DNA from: Buttiauxella agrestis
GTDB lineage: Bacteria; Pseudomonadota; Gammaproteobacteria; Enterobacterales; Enterobacteriaceae
Reading direction: 5' to 3'
DNA length: 64,000 nucleotides
NCBI RefSeq assembly: GCF_900446255.1
Contig: NZ_UIGI01000001.1
Coordinates: 4,428,763 to 4,492,762, forward strand
Shown here: one piece after another, positions 10,316 through 21,679 of the stretch
Numbering within the stretch: position 1 is the first letter of the stretch
Layout: each line of letters begins with the position of its first letter
Program-made: the position numbers and the translations under genes
The notes under the pieces: generated by a model
Seen by the model: the letters and a program-made list of their open reading frames with translations, nothing else
The model's database searches: none
What the model was told of the DNA's origin: nothing

Positions 10316-13300
10316 GTGCGCCTGATAATCACACTTCTGATGGCCTGGTGCCTAAGTCTTCCGGCGTATGCCGCCACCGCCCCCGACGCCAAACAAATCT
10401 CCCAGGAACTCGAACAAGCTAAGTCTGCAAAAGACAAACCTGGCAGTGCTGAAACCGTGGAGGCGCTTCAGGCAGCGCTCAACGCACTTGATGAACGAAA
10501 AGTCTCTCTCGAAAGAGCGACGCAATATCAGCAAGTTATAGATAACTTCCCCAAGCTCTCTGACACCTTGCGTCGGCAGATAAATAATCTGCGCGATGAA
10601 CCGCAAAAAGTGCCAGAAACCATGAGCACCGATGCGTTAAACCAGGAAATCCTGCAAGTTAGCAGTCAGTTGCTGGATAAAAGCCGCCTTGCACAGCAAG
10701 AACAGGAACGCACCCGGGAAATCACCGACTCACTCAGCCAACTGCCGCAGCAGCAAACCGATGCCCGCCGTCAGTTAAACGAGGTTGAACGGCGGATGGG
10801 CACGCAAACCGCCACCAGCACGCCGTTATCGCAGGCACAGAATCTCTCTTTGCAGGCTGAATCTTCACGTCTGAAAGCCCTGGTCGATGAACTGGAACTG
10901 GCGCAGCTTTCCGCCAGTAACCGCCAGGAACTTTCTCGCCTGCGGGCTGAACTTGCTCAAAAGCAGAGCACGCAACTGGATGCTTATCTGCAAGCGTTGC
11001 GTAACCAATTGAATAATCAGCGTCAGCGTGAAGCAGAACAAGCGCTGGAAAGCACCGAACTGCTGGCTGAAAGCAGCGCAAATTTACCGCCGGACATTGT
11101 TGCCCAGTTCAAAAATAACCGGGAGCTGTCTCAGGCGTTGAATCAACAGGCTCAGCGCATGGATTTAGTGGCCTCCCAGCAGCGCCAGGCGAGCAGTCAG
11201 ACGTTGCAGGTGCGTCAGGCGCTCAACACGCTGCGTGAACAGTCACAATGGCTTGGGGTCTCTAACGTGCTGGGAGAAGCATTACGTGCCCAGGTGGCTC
11301 GTTTGCCGGAGATGCCAAAGCCGCAGCAGGTGGATACCGAACTGGGCCAGTTGCGTGTTCAGCGGTTGCATTACGAAGATCTGCTAAGCAAACACCAGCA
11401 ACTGCGCCAGATTCGTCAACTCGATGGTCAGCCGCTCACCACCGAGCAAAATCGCATTCTGGAAGCGCAGTTACGTACCCAACGCGAGCTGCTCAACTCC
11501 CTCCTACAAGGGGGCGATAACCTCATTCTCGAGCTAACCAAACTGAAAGTGGCCAACAGCCAACTGGAAGATGCGCTCAAAGAGGTGAACGAAGCGACGC
11601 ACCGTTATCTGTTCTGGACATCAGACGTCAGCCCAATAGGCTTCAGTTGGCCGGTTGAGATCGTGCAAGATTTGCGCCGGCTGGTCTCGATGGACACCTT
11701 CAGCCAGCTTGGCAGCGCCACCGTCATGATGCTGACCAGCAAAGAGACGCTGCTGCCGCTGTTTGCCGCATTGATCCTGGTAGGCTTCAGTATCAGCTCG
11801 CGCCGCCACTTTACGGCTTTCCTTGAGCGCTCCAGCGCCAAAGTGGGGAAAGTGACGCAGGATCATTTCAGTTTAACGCTGCGCACCGTGTTCTGGTCGA
11901 TTCTGGTGGCATTGCCGTTGCCGGTGCTTTGGGCAACGCTTGGTTTCGGGCTGCAAGCCGCCTGGCCATACCCGCTCGCGGTAGCGATTGGCGATGGCGT
12001 AACCGCCACGGTTCCGCTGCTTTGGGCGGTCATGATTTGCGCGACGTTCGCCCGTTCAAACGGTTTGTTCATCGTGCATTTCGGCTGGCCGCCGCAACGT
12101 GTTGCTCGCGCCATGCGTTATTACCTGATGAGCATCGGGCTAATCGTGCCGCTAATTATGGCATTGATTATGTTCGATAATCTCAGTGACCGGGAGTTCT
12201 CCGGTTCGCTTGGGCGGCTGTGCTTTATTTTGATTTGCGGTGCAATGGCCCTGGTCACGTTAAGCCTGAAACGGGCAGGAATTCCACTGTATCTTGATAA
12301 GCAGGGCAACAGCGAAAACATTGCCAACACGATATTATGGAACTTGTTGCTGGCGGCTCCATTGCTGGCTATTTTGGCCGCTGTGGTGGGTTATCTGGCA
12401 ACCGCGCAAGCACTGCTGGCAAGGCTTGAAACCTCGGTCGCCATCTGGTTCTTGTTACTGGTGGTTTATCATATCTTCCGTCGCTGGATGCTCATTCAGC
12501 GCCGCCGCCTGGCATTCGATCGCGCCAAACATCGTCGTGCGGAAATACTCGCCCAACGTGCTCGTGGCGAAGAAGAACCCGCTCACAGCCACAGCACTGA
12601 AGGTTCGGCAGAAACTATCGAAGAGCCAGAAATCGATCTGGATACTATCAGCGTGCAGTCTCTGCGCCTGGTGCGTTCGATTCTGATGCTGATTGCGCTG
12701 CTGTCGGTCATCGTGCTCTGGTCGGAAATCCATTCTGCATTTGGCTTCCTTGAGAACATCACGTTGTGGGATGTCACCTCAACGGTACAAGGTGTAGAAA
12801 GCCTCGAGCCGATTACGCTCGGAGCGGTTCTGATAGCAATTCTGGTGTTGATTATCACCATGCAACTGGTGCGTAACCTCCCTGCTCTGCTTGAACTCGC
12901 ACTCCTCCAGCACCTCGATTTAGCACCTGGCACCGGTTACGCCATCACGACTGTCACCAAATATCTGCTTTTATTGGTGGGGACATTGGTCGGCTTCTCG
13001 ATGATTGGCATTGAGTGGTCGAAATTGCAGTGGCTGGTCGCAGCCCTTGGTGTTGGTTTAGGTTTTGGTTTGCAGGAGATTTTCGCCAACTTTATCTCGG
13101 GCCTGATCATTCTGTTCGAGAAACCGATCCGTATTGGCGACACCGTGACGATTCGCGATCTTACCGGCAGCGTCACTAAAATTAATACGCGAGCCACCAC
13201 CATCAGCGACTGGGACCGCAAAGAAATCATCGTGCCGAATAAAGCGTTTATCACCGAGCAGTTTATCAACTGGTCGCTGTCGGATTCGGTAACGCGTGTG

Positions 13301-13654
13301 GTGCTAACTGTTCCAGCCCCGTCTGATGCAAACAGCGAGGAAGTCACGAAGGTGTTGTTGCAGGCAGCCGAGCGCTGTTCGTTGGTAATTGATAACCCTC
13401 CGCCAGAAGCATTCCTTGTGGACTTGCAGGCGGGTATTCAAATCTTTGAGTTGCGAATTTATGCCGCAGAGATGAACCACCGTATGCCGCTGCGCCATGA
13501 GATTCACCAGCTGATTCTGCAGGGCTTCCGCGAACACGGTATCGAACTGCCGTTCCCACCATTCCAGATGCGTCTGGATAGTCTGGGCGGGCAACGTAGC
13601 AGCAAGACGCTGACATCTTCAGGGAAAGCGGGCAGAACGCCGGGGAGTTTGTAA
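10316..13654 (+). CDS. mscM: Miniconductance mechanosensitive channel MscM (YjeP)
   Basis: Large MscS-family channel that protects against hypo-osmotic shock. It is 1112 aa (E. coli 1107) with a GTG start. An N-terminal signal peptide (MRLIITLLMAWCLSLPAYA) is followed by a Q/E-rich coiled-coil periplasmic region (about 25-430), multiple TM helices (about 470-900) and the MscS core with GVGLGFGLQEIFANFISGL near residue 915 and the beta domain IRIGDTVTIRDLTGSVTKI. It is the last gene of the rsgA-psd-mscM run. Confidence 0.95.
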   Translation: MRLIITLLMAWCLSLPAYAATAPDAKQISQELEQAKSAKDKPGSAETVEALQAALNALDERKVSLERATQYQQVIDNFPKLSDTLRRQINNLRDEPQKVPETMSTDALNQEILQVSSQLLDKSRLAQQEQERTREITDSLSQLPQQQTDARRQLNEVERRMGTQTATSTPLSQAQNLSLQAESSRLKALVDELELAQLSASNRQELSRLRAELAQKQSTQLDAYLQALRNQLNNQRQREAEQALESTELLAESSANLPPDIVAQFKNNRELSQALNQQAQRMDLVASQQRQASSQTLQVRQALNTLREQSQWLGVSNVLGEALRAQVARLPEMPKPQQVDTELGQLRVQRLHYEDLLSKHQQLRQIRQLDGQPLTTEQNRILEAQLRTQRELLNSLLQGGDNLILELTKLKVANSQLEDALKEVNEATHRYLFWTSDVSPIGFSWPVEIVQDLRRLVSMDTFSQLGSATVMMLTSKETLLPLFAALILVGFSISSRRHFTAFLERSSAKVGKVTQDHFSLTLRTVFWSILVALPLPVLWATLGFGLQAAWPYPLAVAIGDGVTATVPLLWAVMICATFARSNGLFIVHFGWPPQRVARAMRYYLMSIGLIVPLIMALIMFDNLSDREFSGSLGRLCFILICGAMALVTLSLKRAGIPLYLDKQGNSENIANTILWNLLLAAPLLAILAAVVGYLATAQALLARLETSVAIWFLLLVVYHIFRRWMLIQRRRLAFDRAKHRRAEILAQRARGEEEPAHSHSTEGSAETIEEPEIDLDTISVQSLRLVRSILMLIALLSVIVLWSEIHSAFGFLENITLWDVTSTVQGVESLEPITLGAVLIAILVLIITMQLVRNLPALLELALLQHLDLAPGTGYAITTVTKYLLLLVGTLVGFSMIGIEWSKLQWLVAALGVGLGFGLQEIFANFISGLIILFEKPIRIGDTVTIRDLTGSVTKINTRATTISDWDRKEIIVPNKAFITEQFINWSLSDSVTRVVLTVPAPSDANSEEVTKVLLQAAERCSLVIDNPPPEAFLVDLQAGIQIFELRIYAAEMNHRMPLRHEIHQLILQGFREHGIELPFPPFQMRLDSLGGQRSSKTLTSSGKAGRTPGSL

Positions 13655-13663
13655 GTCAGAACG

Positions 13664-13746
13664 CCCTCATCCCAACCTTCTCCCCCAGGAGAAGGAGAAG
13701 TGCGATACATCCCCTCTCCCTCAGGGAGAGGCTCAGGGTGAGGGTG
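13664..13746. repeat. REP-like paired palindromes (CCCTCTCC...GGTGAGGG family)
   Basis: The 95-bp gap between the converging mscM and epmA genes holds two related imperfect palindromes, one beginning CCCTCATCCCAACCTTCTCC and the other ending GGGAGAGGCTCAGGGTGAGG, arranged head to head like a BIME. The same family occurs inside dsbD (30732-30766). It may act as a bidirectional transcription barrier. Confidence 0.7.
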
Positions 13747-13749
13747 GAT

Positions 13750-14727
13750 CTAAGCCCTGTCCACCGGGAACGCCAGCACGTCGGCCAGGCTTTCGGCCTT
13801 CAGCGCCAACATAATCAAGCGATCCACGCCTAGCGCAACACCAGAGCAATCAGGCAGCCCTGCTTTGAGTGCTTCGAGCAAATTCACGTCAATCGGCTGC
13901 TGCGGCAAACCGCGAGCGGCACGTTTGCGGTTCTCCTGCTCGAAACGCTGCTGCTGCTCACGCGCATCGGTTAATTCGTGGAAACCATTCGCCAGCTCAA
14001 TACCTCGGAAATAGACCTCAAAGCGCTCTGCTACGCGATGGTCTTCGGTGCTGATCTGCGCCAGGGCGGCCTGGCTTGCCGGGAAGTGGTAAACAAACGT
14101 TGGTTTTTCTTTACCAATATGCGGCTCGACACCCATGCTGAAAAGCAGTTGTAGCAAGGTATCGCGGTCTTCTTCCTGGTCGGCAATGTTGCTTAAATCG
14201 AGTTTTTTCGCAACTTCACGCAACTGGGTTTTGTCCGCAGAAAGCGGGTCAATTTCCAGGTGGCGTTGGAAAGCCTGCTGATAAGAGAGCGTTTCTGCCG
14301 CATCAGTTTCCAGCACCTGTTGCAGTAAATCATCAACTTCATTCATCAAACGATACATGTCGTAGCAGGGGCGATACCACTCCAGCATAGTGAACTCTGG
14401 ATTATGGTGACGGCCCATTTCTTCATTACGGAAACTGCGGCACAGCTGAAATACCGGGCCAATGCCCGCCGCCAACAGGCGTTTCATGTGGTATTCCGGG
14501 CTGGTCATCAGGTACAAATTCACGCCCTGAGCGTGGCCTGGGCCAACAAAACGGGTTTCAAACGGGAACAGATTGATATCCGTTACCGTAGCCTGACTCA
14601 TGCACGGTGTTTCCACCTCCAGTACACCGCGATCGGCAAAAAAGCGCCGAATAACCGCCATGATCGCGGCGCGTTTCAACAGGTTGGGGATGGATGCGCT
14701 CGGCTGCCAGGTGGCCGTTTCGCTCAT
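13750..14727 (-). CDS. epmA: EF-P--(R)-beta-lysine ligase EpmA
   Basis: LysRS-like enzyme that attaches (R)-beta-lysine to Lys34 of EF-P; the substrate comes from EpmB. At 325 aa it is the catalytic core of a class II lysyl-tRNA synthetase without the anticodon-binding domain. Motif 2 is [23 protein letters not shown] and motif 3 is [12 protein letters not shown]. Starting at [12 protein letters not shown] matches E. coli exactly; the reading frame stays open 43 codons further upstream, but those residues are not family-like. It diverges from frdA. Confidence 0.96.
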   Translation of the reverse strand: MSETATWQPSASIPNLLKRAAIMAVIRRFFADRGVLEVETPCMSQATVTDINLFPFETRFVGPGHAQGVNLYLMTSPEYHMKRLLAAGIGPVFQLCRSFRNEEMGRHHNPEFTMLEWYRPCYDMYRLMNEVDDLLQQVLETDAAETLSYQQAFQRHLEIDPLSADKTQLREVAKKLDLSNIADQEEDRDTLLQLLFSMGVEPHIGKEKPTFVYHFPASQAALAQISTEDHRVAERFEVYFRGIELANGFHELTDAREQQQRFEQENRKRAARGLPQQPIDVNLLEALKAGLPDCSGVALGVDRLIMLALKAESLADVLAFPVDRA

Positions 14728-14903
14728 GGGGGAGTCTCCGTATTCATACAAGGCCGAGAAGTCTACCCGCAACGCATAGGCGAGACAAATTTTGCGCAGT
14801 AAATTTTCAACGTTGCTAAGGCCACGATGGCGCGAAGAATCCTGATTTCGTGACATAAATCATCACTACAATTAATTAATTGCTGAACTGAACAGCAAAA
14901 AAA

Positions 14904-14944
14904 TCGAACACGTCAAATTTCCTTAAAAAGCCTGCGGCTATAAT
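14904..14944 (+). promoter_or_regulatory. frdABCD promoter with FNR-type site
   Basis: TCGAACACGTCAAA (14904-14917) is collinear with the E. coli frdA FNR site and is followed by the -10 TATAAT at 14939-14944. The site centre lies about 40 bp before the expected start, the class II FNR position. The left half-site (TCGAA) is weaker than TTGAT. The ACAAAGGAGCAG segment downstream is also conserved in the E. coli leader. The rest of the epmA-frdA gap shows no gene. Confidence 0.6.
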
Positions 14945-15057
14945 CCGCTACCTACAAAGGAGCAGGGAAAACCCTTTCGCTATAGCTGCCGCCGTATCGG
15001 TGAACTACCTTTGGTTAAATTAGCTATGCGAAATAACTAAAAATCTGGAGGAATGTC

Positions 15058-16851
15058 GTGCAAACCTTTCAAGCCGATCTTGCCATAATTGGCGCTGGCG
15101 GAGCGGGCTTACGAGCAGCCATCGCGGCGGCCCAGGCCAATCCACAAGCCAAAATCGCTCTGATCTCCAAAGTCTACCCAATGCGTAGCCACACCGTGGC
15201 CGCCGAAGGGGGTTCTGCTGCCGTTACGCAGGATCACGACAGCTTCGAATATCATTTTAACGACACCGTTTCCGGTGGCGACTGGCTGTGCGAGCAGGAT
15301 GTGGTCGACTATTTCGTCCATAACTGCCCGACCGAAATGACGCAGCTTGAGCAATGGGGTTGCCCATGGAGTCGTCGCCCGGACGGTTCCGTCAACGTGC
15401 GCCGCTTCGGTGGCATGAAGATTGAACGCACCTGGTTTGCCGCGGATAAAACCGGCTTCCATATGCTTCACACCCTGTTCCAGACATCATTACAGTTCCC
15501 GCAAATCCAACGTTTTGACGAGCATTTCGTGCTCGACATTCTGGTTGATGACGGCGCTGCGCGTGGCCTGGTTGCCATGAATATGATGGAAGGCACGCTG
15601 GTACAAATCCGCGCTAATGCGGTCGTGATGGCAACCGGTGGTGCGGGTCGCGTTTATCGCTACAACACCAACGGCGGCATTGTGACCGGTGATGGTATGG
15701 GCATGGCACTCAGCCACGGCGTACCGCTGCGTGATATGGAATTTGTGCAGTATCACCCAACCGGCCTGCCAGGTTCCGGCATTCTGATGACGGAAGGCTG
15801 CCGTGGTGAAGGCGGTATTCTGGTCAACAAAGACGGCTATCGTTACCTGCAAGATTACGGCATGGGCCCAGAAACTCCGCTGGGCGAGCCGCGCAACAAA
15901 TATATGGAACTCGGTCCGCGCGACAAAGTTTCTCAGGCCTTCTGGCACGAATGGCGTGCAGGTCGCACCGTTCCGACTCCGCGTGGCGATGTGGTTTATC
16001 TCGATTTACGTCATCTGGGCGAGAAAAAACTTCTCGAACGTCTGCCGTTTATCTGCGAACTGGCAAAAGCGTATGTTGGCGTCGACCCTGTAAAAGAGCC
16101 GATCCCCGTTCGCCCTACCGCGCACTACACCATGGGCGGTATCGAAACCGACAGCCAGTGCGAATCCCGCATTAAAGGCCTGTTCGCAGTTGGCGAATGT
16201 TCGTCTGTTGGTCTGCATGGCGCAAACCGTTTAGGTTCTAACTCACTGGCAGAACTGGTGGTGTTTGGTCGCCTGGCGGGTGAAGGCGCGATGCGTCGTG
16301 CAAACGAAGCATCGCCCGCCAATGACGCTGCATTGAATGCACAAGCCGCAGACGTAGAAACTCGCCTCAAGAAACTGGTTAATCAGGAAGGCTCTGAGAA
16401 CTGGTCGAAGATTCGCGATGAAATGGGTCTGTCGATGGAAGAAGGTTGCGGCATTTACCGCACGCCAGAGCTGATGCAGAAAACCATTGATAAGCTGGCT
16501 GAGCTGCAAGAGCGCTTCAAACGCGTTCGCATTACTGACACTTCCAGCGTGTTTAATACGGATTTGCTGTACACCATCGAGTTGGGCCACGGCCTGAACG
16601 TTGCGGAATGTATGGCGCACTCAGCGATGGCACGTAAAGAATCACGCGGCGCACACCAGCGCCTGGACGAAGGTTGCACCGAGCGTGATGACGTGAACTT
16701 CCTGAAACATACTCTCGCTTTCCGTGATGCCAATGGAACCACGCGTCTGGAATACAGCGATGTGAAAATCACGACTTTGCCACCGGCTAAACGCGTCTAC
16801 GGTGCGGAATCAGAAGCGGCCGACAAGAAGAAGGAGACGTCGAATGGCTGA
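15058..16851 (+). CDS. frdA: Fumarate reductase flavoprotein subunit
   Basis: Catalytic subunit of quinol:fumarate reductase, the terminal enzyme of anaerobic fumarate respiration on the inner face of the inner membrane. The GTG start has a strong SD (TGGAGGAAT). The FAD dinucleotide fold [10 protein letters not shown] is N-terminal, and His45 in [12 protein letters not shown] is the covalent FAD attachment site. [20 protein letters not shown] and [11 protein letters not shown] are active-site segments. 597 aa against 602 in E. coli. Its last codons overlap frdB by 8 nt. Confidence 0.98.
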   Translation: MQTFQADLAIIGAGGAGLRAAIAAAQANPQAKIALISKVYPMRSHTVAAEGGSAAVTQDHDSFEYHFNDTVSGGDWLCEQDVVDYFVHNCPTEMTQLEQWGCPWSRRPDGSVNVRRFGGMKIERTWFAADKTGFHMLHTLFQTSLQFPQIQRFDEHFVLDILVDDGAARGLVAMNMMEGTLVQIRANAVVMATGGAGRVYRYNTNGGIVTGDGMGMALSHGVPLRDMEFVQYHPTGLPGSGILMTEGCRGEGGILVNKDGYRYLQDYGMGPETPLGEPRNKYMELGPRDKVSQAFWHEWRAGRTVPTPRGDVVYLDLRHLGEKKLLERLPFICELAKAYVGVDPVKEPIPVRPTAHYTMGGIETDSQCESRIKGLFAVGECSSVGLHGANRLGSNSLAELVVFGRLAGEGAMRRANEASPANDAALNAQAADVETRLKKLVNQEGSENWSKIRDEMGLSMEEGCGIYRTPELMQKTIDKLAELQERFKRVRITDTSSVFNTDLLYTIELGHGLNVAECMAHSAMARKESRGAHQRLDEGCTERDDVNFLKHTLAFRDANGTTRLEYSDVKITTLPPAKRVYGAESEAADKKKETSNG

Positions 16852-17581
16852 TGTGATGAAGACCCTGAAGATTGAAATCGTGCGCTATAACCCGGAAACG
16901 GACAACGAGCCGCACAGCGCAATCTACGAAGTGCCTTACGATGAACAAACCTCGCTGCTGGATGCGCTGGGTTACATCAAGGACAATCTGGCACCAGATC
17001 TGACCTACCGCTGGTCATGCCGTATGGCTATCTGCGGCTCTTGCGGCATGATGGTCAACCGCATACCTAAACTGGCATGCAAAACCTTCCTGCGCGAATA
17101 CACGCAGGGCATGAAGGTTGAAGCGTTGGCGAACTTCCCTATCGAGCGCGATTTGGTGGTCGATATGACCCACTTTATCGAAAGCCTGGAAGCGATTAAG
17201 CCGTACATCATTGGCAACCCGCGTACGCCAGATCAGGGGCCAAACAACCAGACTCCGGCACAGATGGCGAAATACCATCAGTTCTCCGGCTGCATCAACT
17301 GCGGCTTGTGCTATTCAGCTTGCCCACAGTTTGGTCTGAACCCTGAGTTTATTGGCCCGGCGGCCATTACGCTGGCTCACCGTTACAACCTGGATAACCG
17401 CGACCATGGCAAGAAAGAGCGTATGGCGCAGTTAAACGGCAAGAATGGCGTCTGGAGCTGTACTTTCGTGGGCTTCTGCTCCGAAGTGTGCCCGAAACAC
17501 GTCGATCCGGCCGCTGCCATCCAGCAGGGTAAAGTCGAAAGTTCGAAAGACTTTTTGATTGCCACCCTGAAACCACGCTAA
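16844..17581 (+). CDS. frdB: Fumarate reductase iron-sulfur subunit
   Basis: Electron-transfer subunit with three clusters. The [2Fe-2S] ligands are Cys59, Cys64, Cys67 and Cys79 ([13 protein letters not shown]...LAC). The [4Fe-4S] and [3Fe-4S] ligands lie in [12 protein letters not shown] and CSEVCPKH. 245 aa (E. coli 244). The ATG giving [11 protein letters not shown] lies inside the end of frdA; a longer upstream frame is not conserved. frdC follows after 10 nt. Confidence 0.98.
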   Translation: MADVMKTLKIEIVRYNPETDNEPHSAIYEVPYDEQTSLLDALGYIKDNLAPDLTYRWSCRMAICGSCGMMVNRIPKLACKTFLREYTQGMKVEALANFPIERDLVVDMTHFIESLEAIKPYIIGNPRTPDQGPNNQTPAQMAKYHQFSGCINCGLCYSACPQFGLNPEFIGPAAITLAHRYNLDNRDHGKKERMAQLNGKNGVWSCTFVGFCSEVCPKHVDPAAAIQQGKVESSKDFLIATLKPR

Positions 17582-17591
17582 GGAGTGCAAA

Positions 17592-17987
17592 ATGACTACG
17601 AAACGTAAGCCTTATGTACGGGCGATGACGCCAACCTGGTGGCAAAAACTCGGCTTCTACCGTTTTTATATGATTCGCGAAGGTACTTCGGTGCCAACGG
17701 TCTGGTTCAGCATTTTGCTGATCTGTGGTCTGTTTTCGCTAAAAAGTGGGCCAGAAAGCTGGGCGGGATTTGTTGCATTCCTGCAAAACCCGATTGTGAT
17801 TATCCTCAATCTCATCACTCTGGCAGCCGCTTTACTGCATACCAAAACCTGGTTTGAACTGGCACCGAAGGCCGCCAATATCATCATTAAAGATGAAAAA
17901 ATGGGACCGGAGCCGGTAATTAAAGGTTTGTGGGCGGTGACGATTGTCGCCACGGTCGTCATTCTGTTTATTGCACTGTTCTGGTAA
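17592..17987 (+). CDS. frdC: Fumarate reductase membrane anchor subunit C
   Basis: 131-aa hydrophobic subunit with three TM helices (about 30-50, 62-85, 110-130). With FrdD it anchors FrdAB and binds menaquinol. [30 protein letters not shown] and the Glu of MIREGTSVP are conserved in the family. It has its own SD (AAGGAG) 10 nt after frdB and is 10 nt from frdD. Confidence 0.97.
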   Translation: MTTKRKPYVRAMTPTWWQKLGFYRFYMIREGTSVPTVWFSILLICGLFSLKSGPESWAGFVAFLQNPIVIILNLITLAAALLHTKTWFELAPKAANIIIKDEKMGPEPVIKGLWAVTIVATVVILFIALFW

Positions 17988-17997
17988 GGGGGACGTC

Positions 17998-18357
17998 ATG
18001 ATTAATCCAAATCCAAAACGCTCCGACGAGCCGGTATTCTGGGGTCTGTTTGGCGCAGGCGGCATGTGGGGCGCCATCATCGCGCCAGTTATCGTGCTGC
18101 TGGTTGGCATTATGCTGCCGCTGGGTCTTTTCCCAGGCGACGCATTGGGCTATGACCGTGTGCTGGCATTTTCGCAGAGCTTGATTGGCCGCCTGTTCAT
18201 CTTCCTGATGATTGTGCTGCCGCTGTGGTGCGGGCTGCACCGTATTCACCACGCGATGCATGACCTGAAGATTCACGTGCCATCTGGCAAATGGGTGTTC
18301 TATGGTCTGGCTGCGATTCTGAGCGTCGTGACACTGATTGGCGTCATCACGCTTTAA
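17998..18357 (+). CDS. frdD: Fumarate reductase membrane anchor subunit D
   Basis: 119-aa second anchor with three TM helices. [24 protein letters not shown] and the segment [15 protein letters not shown] (quinone-site His/Asp region) match E. coli. In E. coli the ampC promoter lies in the 3' end of this gene; the corresponding bases here are poorly matched to consensus (see findings). Confidence 0.97.
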   Translation: MINPNPKRSDEPVFWGLFGAGGMWGAIIAPVIVLLVGIMLPLGLFPGDALGYDRVLAFSQSLIGRLFIFLMIVLPLWCGLHRIHHAMHDLKIHVPSGKWVFYGLAAILSVVTLIGVITL

Positions 18358-18376
18358 TCACTCCGATGATTTAAAC

Positions 18377-18410
18377 AAGGCCTGCCATTAATTGCGCAGG
18401 CCTTTTTATT
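18377..18410 (+). terminator. frd operon terminator / ampC attenuator
   Basis: Perfect 9-bp stem AAGGCCTGC/GCAGGCCTT with a 10-nt loop, followed by TTTTTATTT. In E. coli the equivalent hairpin ends the frd transcript and attenuates ampC in a growth-rate-dependent manner. Confidence 0.85.
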
Positions 18411-18415
18411 TGTAG

Positions 18416-19606
<1,191 letters not shown>

Positions 19607-19616
19607 CCTATTTTGT

Positions 19617-19650
19617 GGCGGGTGACGTTATCGATTACCCGCCTTTTTAT
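19617..19650 (+). terminator. ampC terminator
   Basis: 7-bp stem GGCGGGT/ACCCGCC followed by TTTTTATTTC, 10 nt beyond the ampC stop. Confidence 0.8.
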
Positions 19651-19718
19651 TTCTTCCCTCAGCCACCTTTTTTAAAGCCGCAATCTACACTTAGCAAAAA
19701 ACCGAGAAGGAATTTGCT

Positions 19719-20252
19719 ATGCGCATCTGGCCGATTATCTCCGCCCTTGCAGTTGCGTTTCTCGTTGTGTCCTGTAGTTCCCCCACTCCTCCACCTGGCA
19801 CCACGGTAGTTAATCATTTTGAGGCTAAACGGTATCTGGGAAAATGGTATGAAATAGCCCGTATGGACCACAGTTTTGAGCGCGGGCTGGAGCAAGTCAC
19901 GGCAACTTACAGCACCATGGATGACGGGGGCATTCAGGTCATCAACCGAGGTTTTAACCCTGACAGGCAAATGTGGCAGCAAAGTATTGGCAAGGCCTAT
20001 TTCACCGGCGACCCAAACCGGGCTGCCCTGAAGGTTTCATTCTTTGGGCCGTTTTATGGCGGATATAACGTGATAGCCATTGATAAAGATTACCGGCACG
20101 CACTGGTGTGCGGGCCGGATAAAGATTATCTGTGGATCTTGTCCCGCACGCCGACCATCAGCAATGAAGTGAAACAGCAAATGCTGAACATCGCCACGCA
20201 GCAGGGCTTCTCAGTCGATAAACTTATGTGGATTAAACAGCCTGCCAGTTAG
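19719..20252 (+). CDS. blc: Outer-membrane lipocalin Blc
   Basis: 177-aa bacterial lipocalin. The signal peptide ends in lipobox VVSC with Cys19 lipidated and Ser at +2, consistent with outer-membrane sorting. The lipocalin motif [14 protein letters not shown] (GxW) begins about residue 38. [24 protein letters not shown] and [16 protein letters not shown] are the other structurally conserved regions. In E. coli it binds lysophospholipids and is RpoS-induced. The 3' end overlaps the convergent gdx by 4 nt. Confidence 0.96.
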   Translation: MRIWPIISALAVAFLVVSCSSPTPPPGTTVVNHFEAKRYLGKWYEIARMDHSFERGLEQVTATYSTMDDGGIQVINRGFNPDRQMWQQSIGKAYFTGDPNRAALKVSFFGPFYGGYNVIAIDKDYRHALVCGPDKDYLWILSRTPTISNEVKQQMLNIATQQGFSVDKLMWIKQPAS

Positions 20253-20566
20253 TGGGTGCTAAGTTTCAGGCCAATAATACCGATGACAATCAACGCCAGG
20301 CTCGCGATGCGGGCCAGGCTTGCTGATTCACCTAACAGTATAATGCCGGTGGTTGCAGCACCAACGGCGCCAATCCCGGTCCAGACGGCGTAAGCCGTGC
20401 CCGTCGGCAGCGTTTTCATCGACCATGACAACAGCGCGACACTGACAATCATCGCCACAACCGTGATGACACTTGGCCACAAGCGGGTAAAACCGTGGGT
20501 ATATTTCAGGCCAACGGCCCAAACGACTTCTAGCAAACCGGCGATAACAAGAACAAACCAGGCCAT
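20249..20566 (-). CDS. gdx: Guanidinium exporter Gdx (SugE, SMR family)
   Basis: 105-aa four-helix SMR transporter, acting as an antiparallel dimer, that exchanges guanidinium for protons. Glu13 in [13 protein letters not shown] is the conserved substrate/proton Glu; [12 protein letters not shown] and the absence of the QacE/EmrE signature place it in the Gdx subgroup. A guanidine-II riboswitch lies directly upstream, which supports the substrate. Confidence 0.96.
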   Translation of the reverse strand: MAWFVLVIAGLLEVVWAVGLKYTHGFTRLWPSVITVVAMIVSVALLSWSMKTLPTGTAYAVWTGIGAVGAATTGIILLGESASLARIASLALIVIGIIGLKLSTH

Positions 20567-20583
20567 ATACAGCTCCAGTCAAT

Positions 20584-20629
20584 GGGGCCGTCCCCGGAAT
20601 AAAGACGCGCTTATGGGTCGTCCCATAAG
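20584..20629 (-). promoter_or_regulatory. Guanidine-II (mini-ykkC) riboswitch of gdx
   Basis: Reading the minus strand, two hairpins occur in order: CTTATGGG-ACGA-CCCATAAG (8-bp stem) and GGGG-ACGG-CCCC (4-bp stem), 14 nt apart. Both tetraloops are ACGR, the hallmark of the class. The second hairpin lies just before the SD (TGGAG) of gdx, fitting translational control in which guanidine frees the SD. Confidence 0.92.
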
Positions 20630-20794
20630 GCGGGTGAAGGCGCTATTCTAGCAATCAGATGGTGAGTTGTTAAGCCAGGAATTGGCTGCAAAACGACCCG
20701 TATATCCACAATTCACTTTTAGTATTTTTTCATATTATGTGCACTCTTCAGAATTCAGAAAAGGCTGTATCAGTGAGTTACGCGAACGGTAAGT

Positions 20795-21385
20795 ATGCAT
20801 AAGATATTGTTAATTGACCGCTGCCATTATACCCGGCAGGGTTTTAAGAACTGGCTCAGTCAAAATACTGCATTTACTATTTCTGAAACTGATAACTTAC
20901 TTTTAGCACGTGAAAAAATAATACAGTGGCGACCTAATCTGGTTATTGCCGATTTTACAAGTTTTGCCAGCTCGCTACATAATATCCAACAACTCTCGTC
21001 GATTTATTCCGCCTGCGGCACATCGATTCGTTTGATGCTACTTAACAGCATGCGTCATGAAATGATTGAAGAGTATTGCCTGGCGCAAGGCTCACGTTCG
21101 ATATATAACAAAACCGTGCCACTGCCTGAGCTGTACGCAACCATTCACAAACAACTGAGCGCTCGCCCACCCTTTAATTCTGACAGGCAATTCACATCGC
21201 CATTACTCACCTTACGTGAGGAACGCATATTAAAGTTATGGACCGACAGAGCCAATAATGATTTTATTGCCAGCATGATGGGGATTAGCACGAAGACGGT
21301 ATATACCTATAAGCGTAATATTCGTATGAAACTCGGTATTAGCAATCGCTTTTCATTATTTATCGAACAGTATCAGTCATCATGA
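20795..21385 (+). CDS. ecnR: LuxR-family regulator EcnR of the entericidin locus
   Basis: 196-aa response-regulator-like protein. The N-terminal part (1-120) resembles a receiver (MHKILLIDRCHYTRQGFKNWL) but lacks the acidic pair and phospho-Asp context of a true receiver. The C-terminal LuxR HTH (about 135-196) reads LREERILKLWTDRANNDFIASMMGISTKTVYTYKRNIRMKLG. Its position between gdx and the entericidin genes matches ecnR of Citrobacter and Enterobacter. It probably controls ecnA/ecnB. Lower GC than its neighbours. Confidence 0.8.
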   Translation: MHKILLIDRCHYTRQGFKNWLSQNTAFTISETDNLLLAREKIIQWRPNLVIADFTSFASSLHNIQQLSSIYSACGTSIRLMLLNSMRHEMIEEYCLAQGSRSIYNKTVPLPELYATIHKQLSARPPFNSDRQFTSPLLTLREERILKLWTDRANNDFIASMMGISTKTVYTYKRNIRMKLGISNRFSLFIEQYQSS

Positions 21386-21393
21386 AATAAACA

Positions 21394-21419
21394 ACGGTAC
21401 GGCGAAGATACCGTACCGT
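21394..21419. terminator. Bidirectional hairpin between ecnR and ecnB
   Basis: Perfect 9-bp stem ACGGTACGG/CCGTACCGT with an 8-nt loop, in the 45-bp gap between the convergent genes. The T-tract is weak on both sides but better towards ecnR (minus-strand reading). Confidence 0.55.
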
Positions 21420-21430
21420 CCGCTAATACA

Positions 21431-21577
21431 TTAATTCTGCGCTTTTGTTGCGGCACCGGAAATCGCCTGACCACCATCCTGAATATCTTCACCCATACCT
21501 TTGGTGGTATTACACGCAGTAAGTAACGACGAAAGCACTATGAGAGAAAAGAACGCTGCAATAGTTTTCTTAATCAT
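21431..21577 (-). CDS. ecnB: Entericidin B (bacteriolytic lipoprotein)
   Basis: 48-aa lipoprotein, the length of E. coli EcnB. It starts [22 protein letters not shown], giving lipobox LTAC with Asn at +2, then [20 protein letters not shown]. In E. coli and C. freundii EcnB is the toxic, RpoS-dependent member of the EcnA/EcnB pair that affects stationary-phase survival. Confidence 0.93.
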   Translation of the reverse strand: MIKKTIAAFFSLIVLSSLLTACNTTKGMGEDIQDGGQAISGAATKAQN

Positions 21578-21679
21578 GACCGTTTCCTTTTTTGACCATA
21601 TTGTTTGTGTATAGCAGTTAAAGCATAGACAAAAATTGGCAGGCTGAAGGAAAAAGCAGATTTTTAGGAGTGTTGGTAA

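Noticed and set aside
13664-13746. Simple intrinsic terminator for mscM
   Set aside because: The hairpins lack a T-tract and the same sequence family occurs inside dsbD, so a REP-like repeat explains it better.
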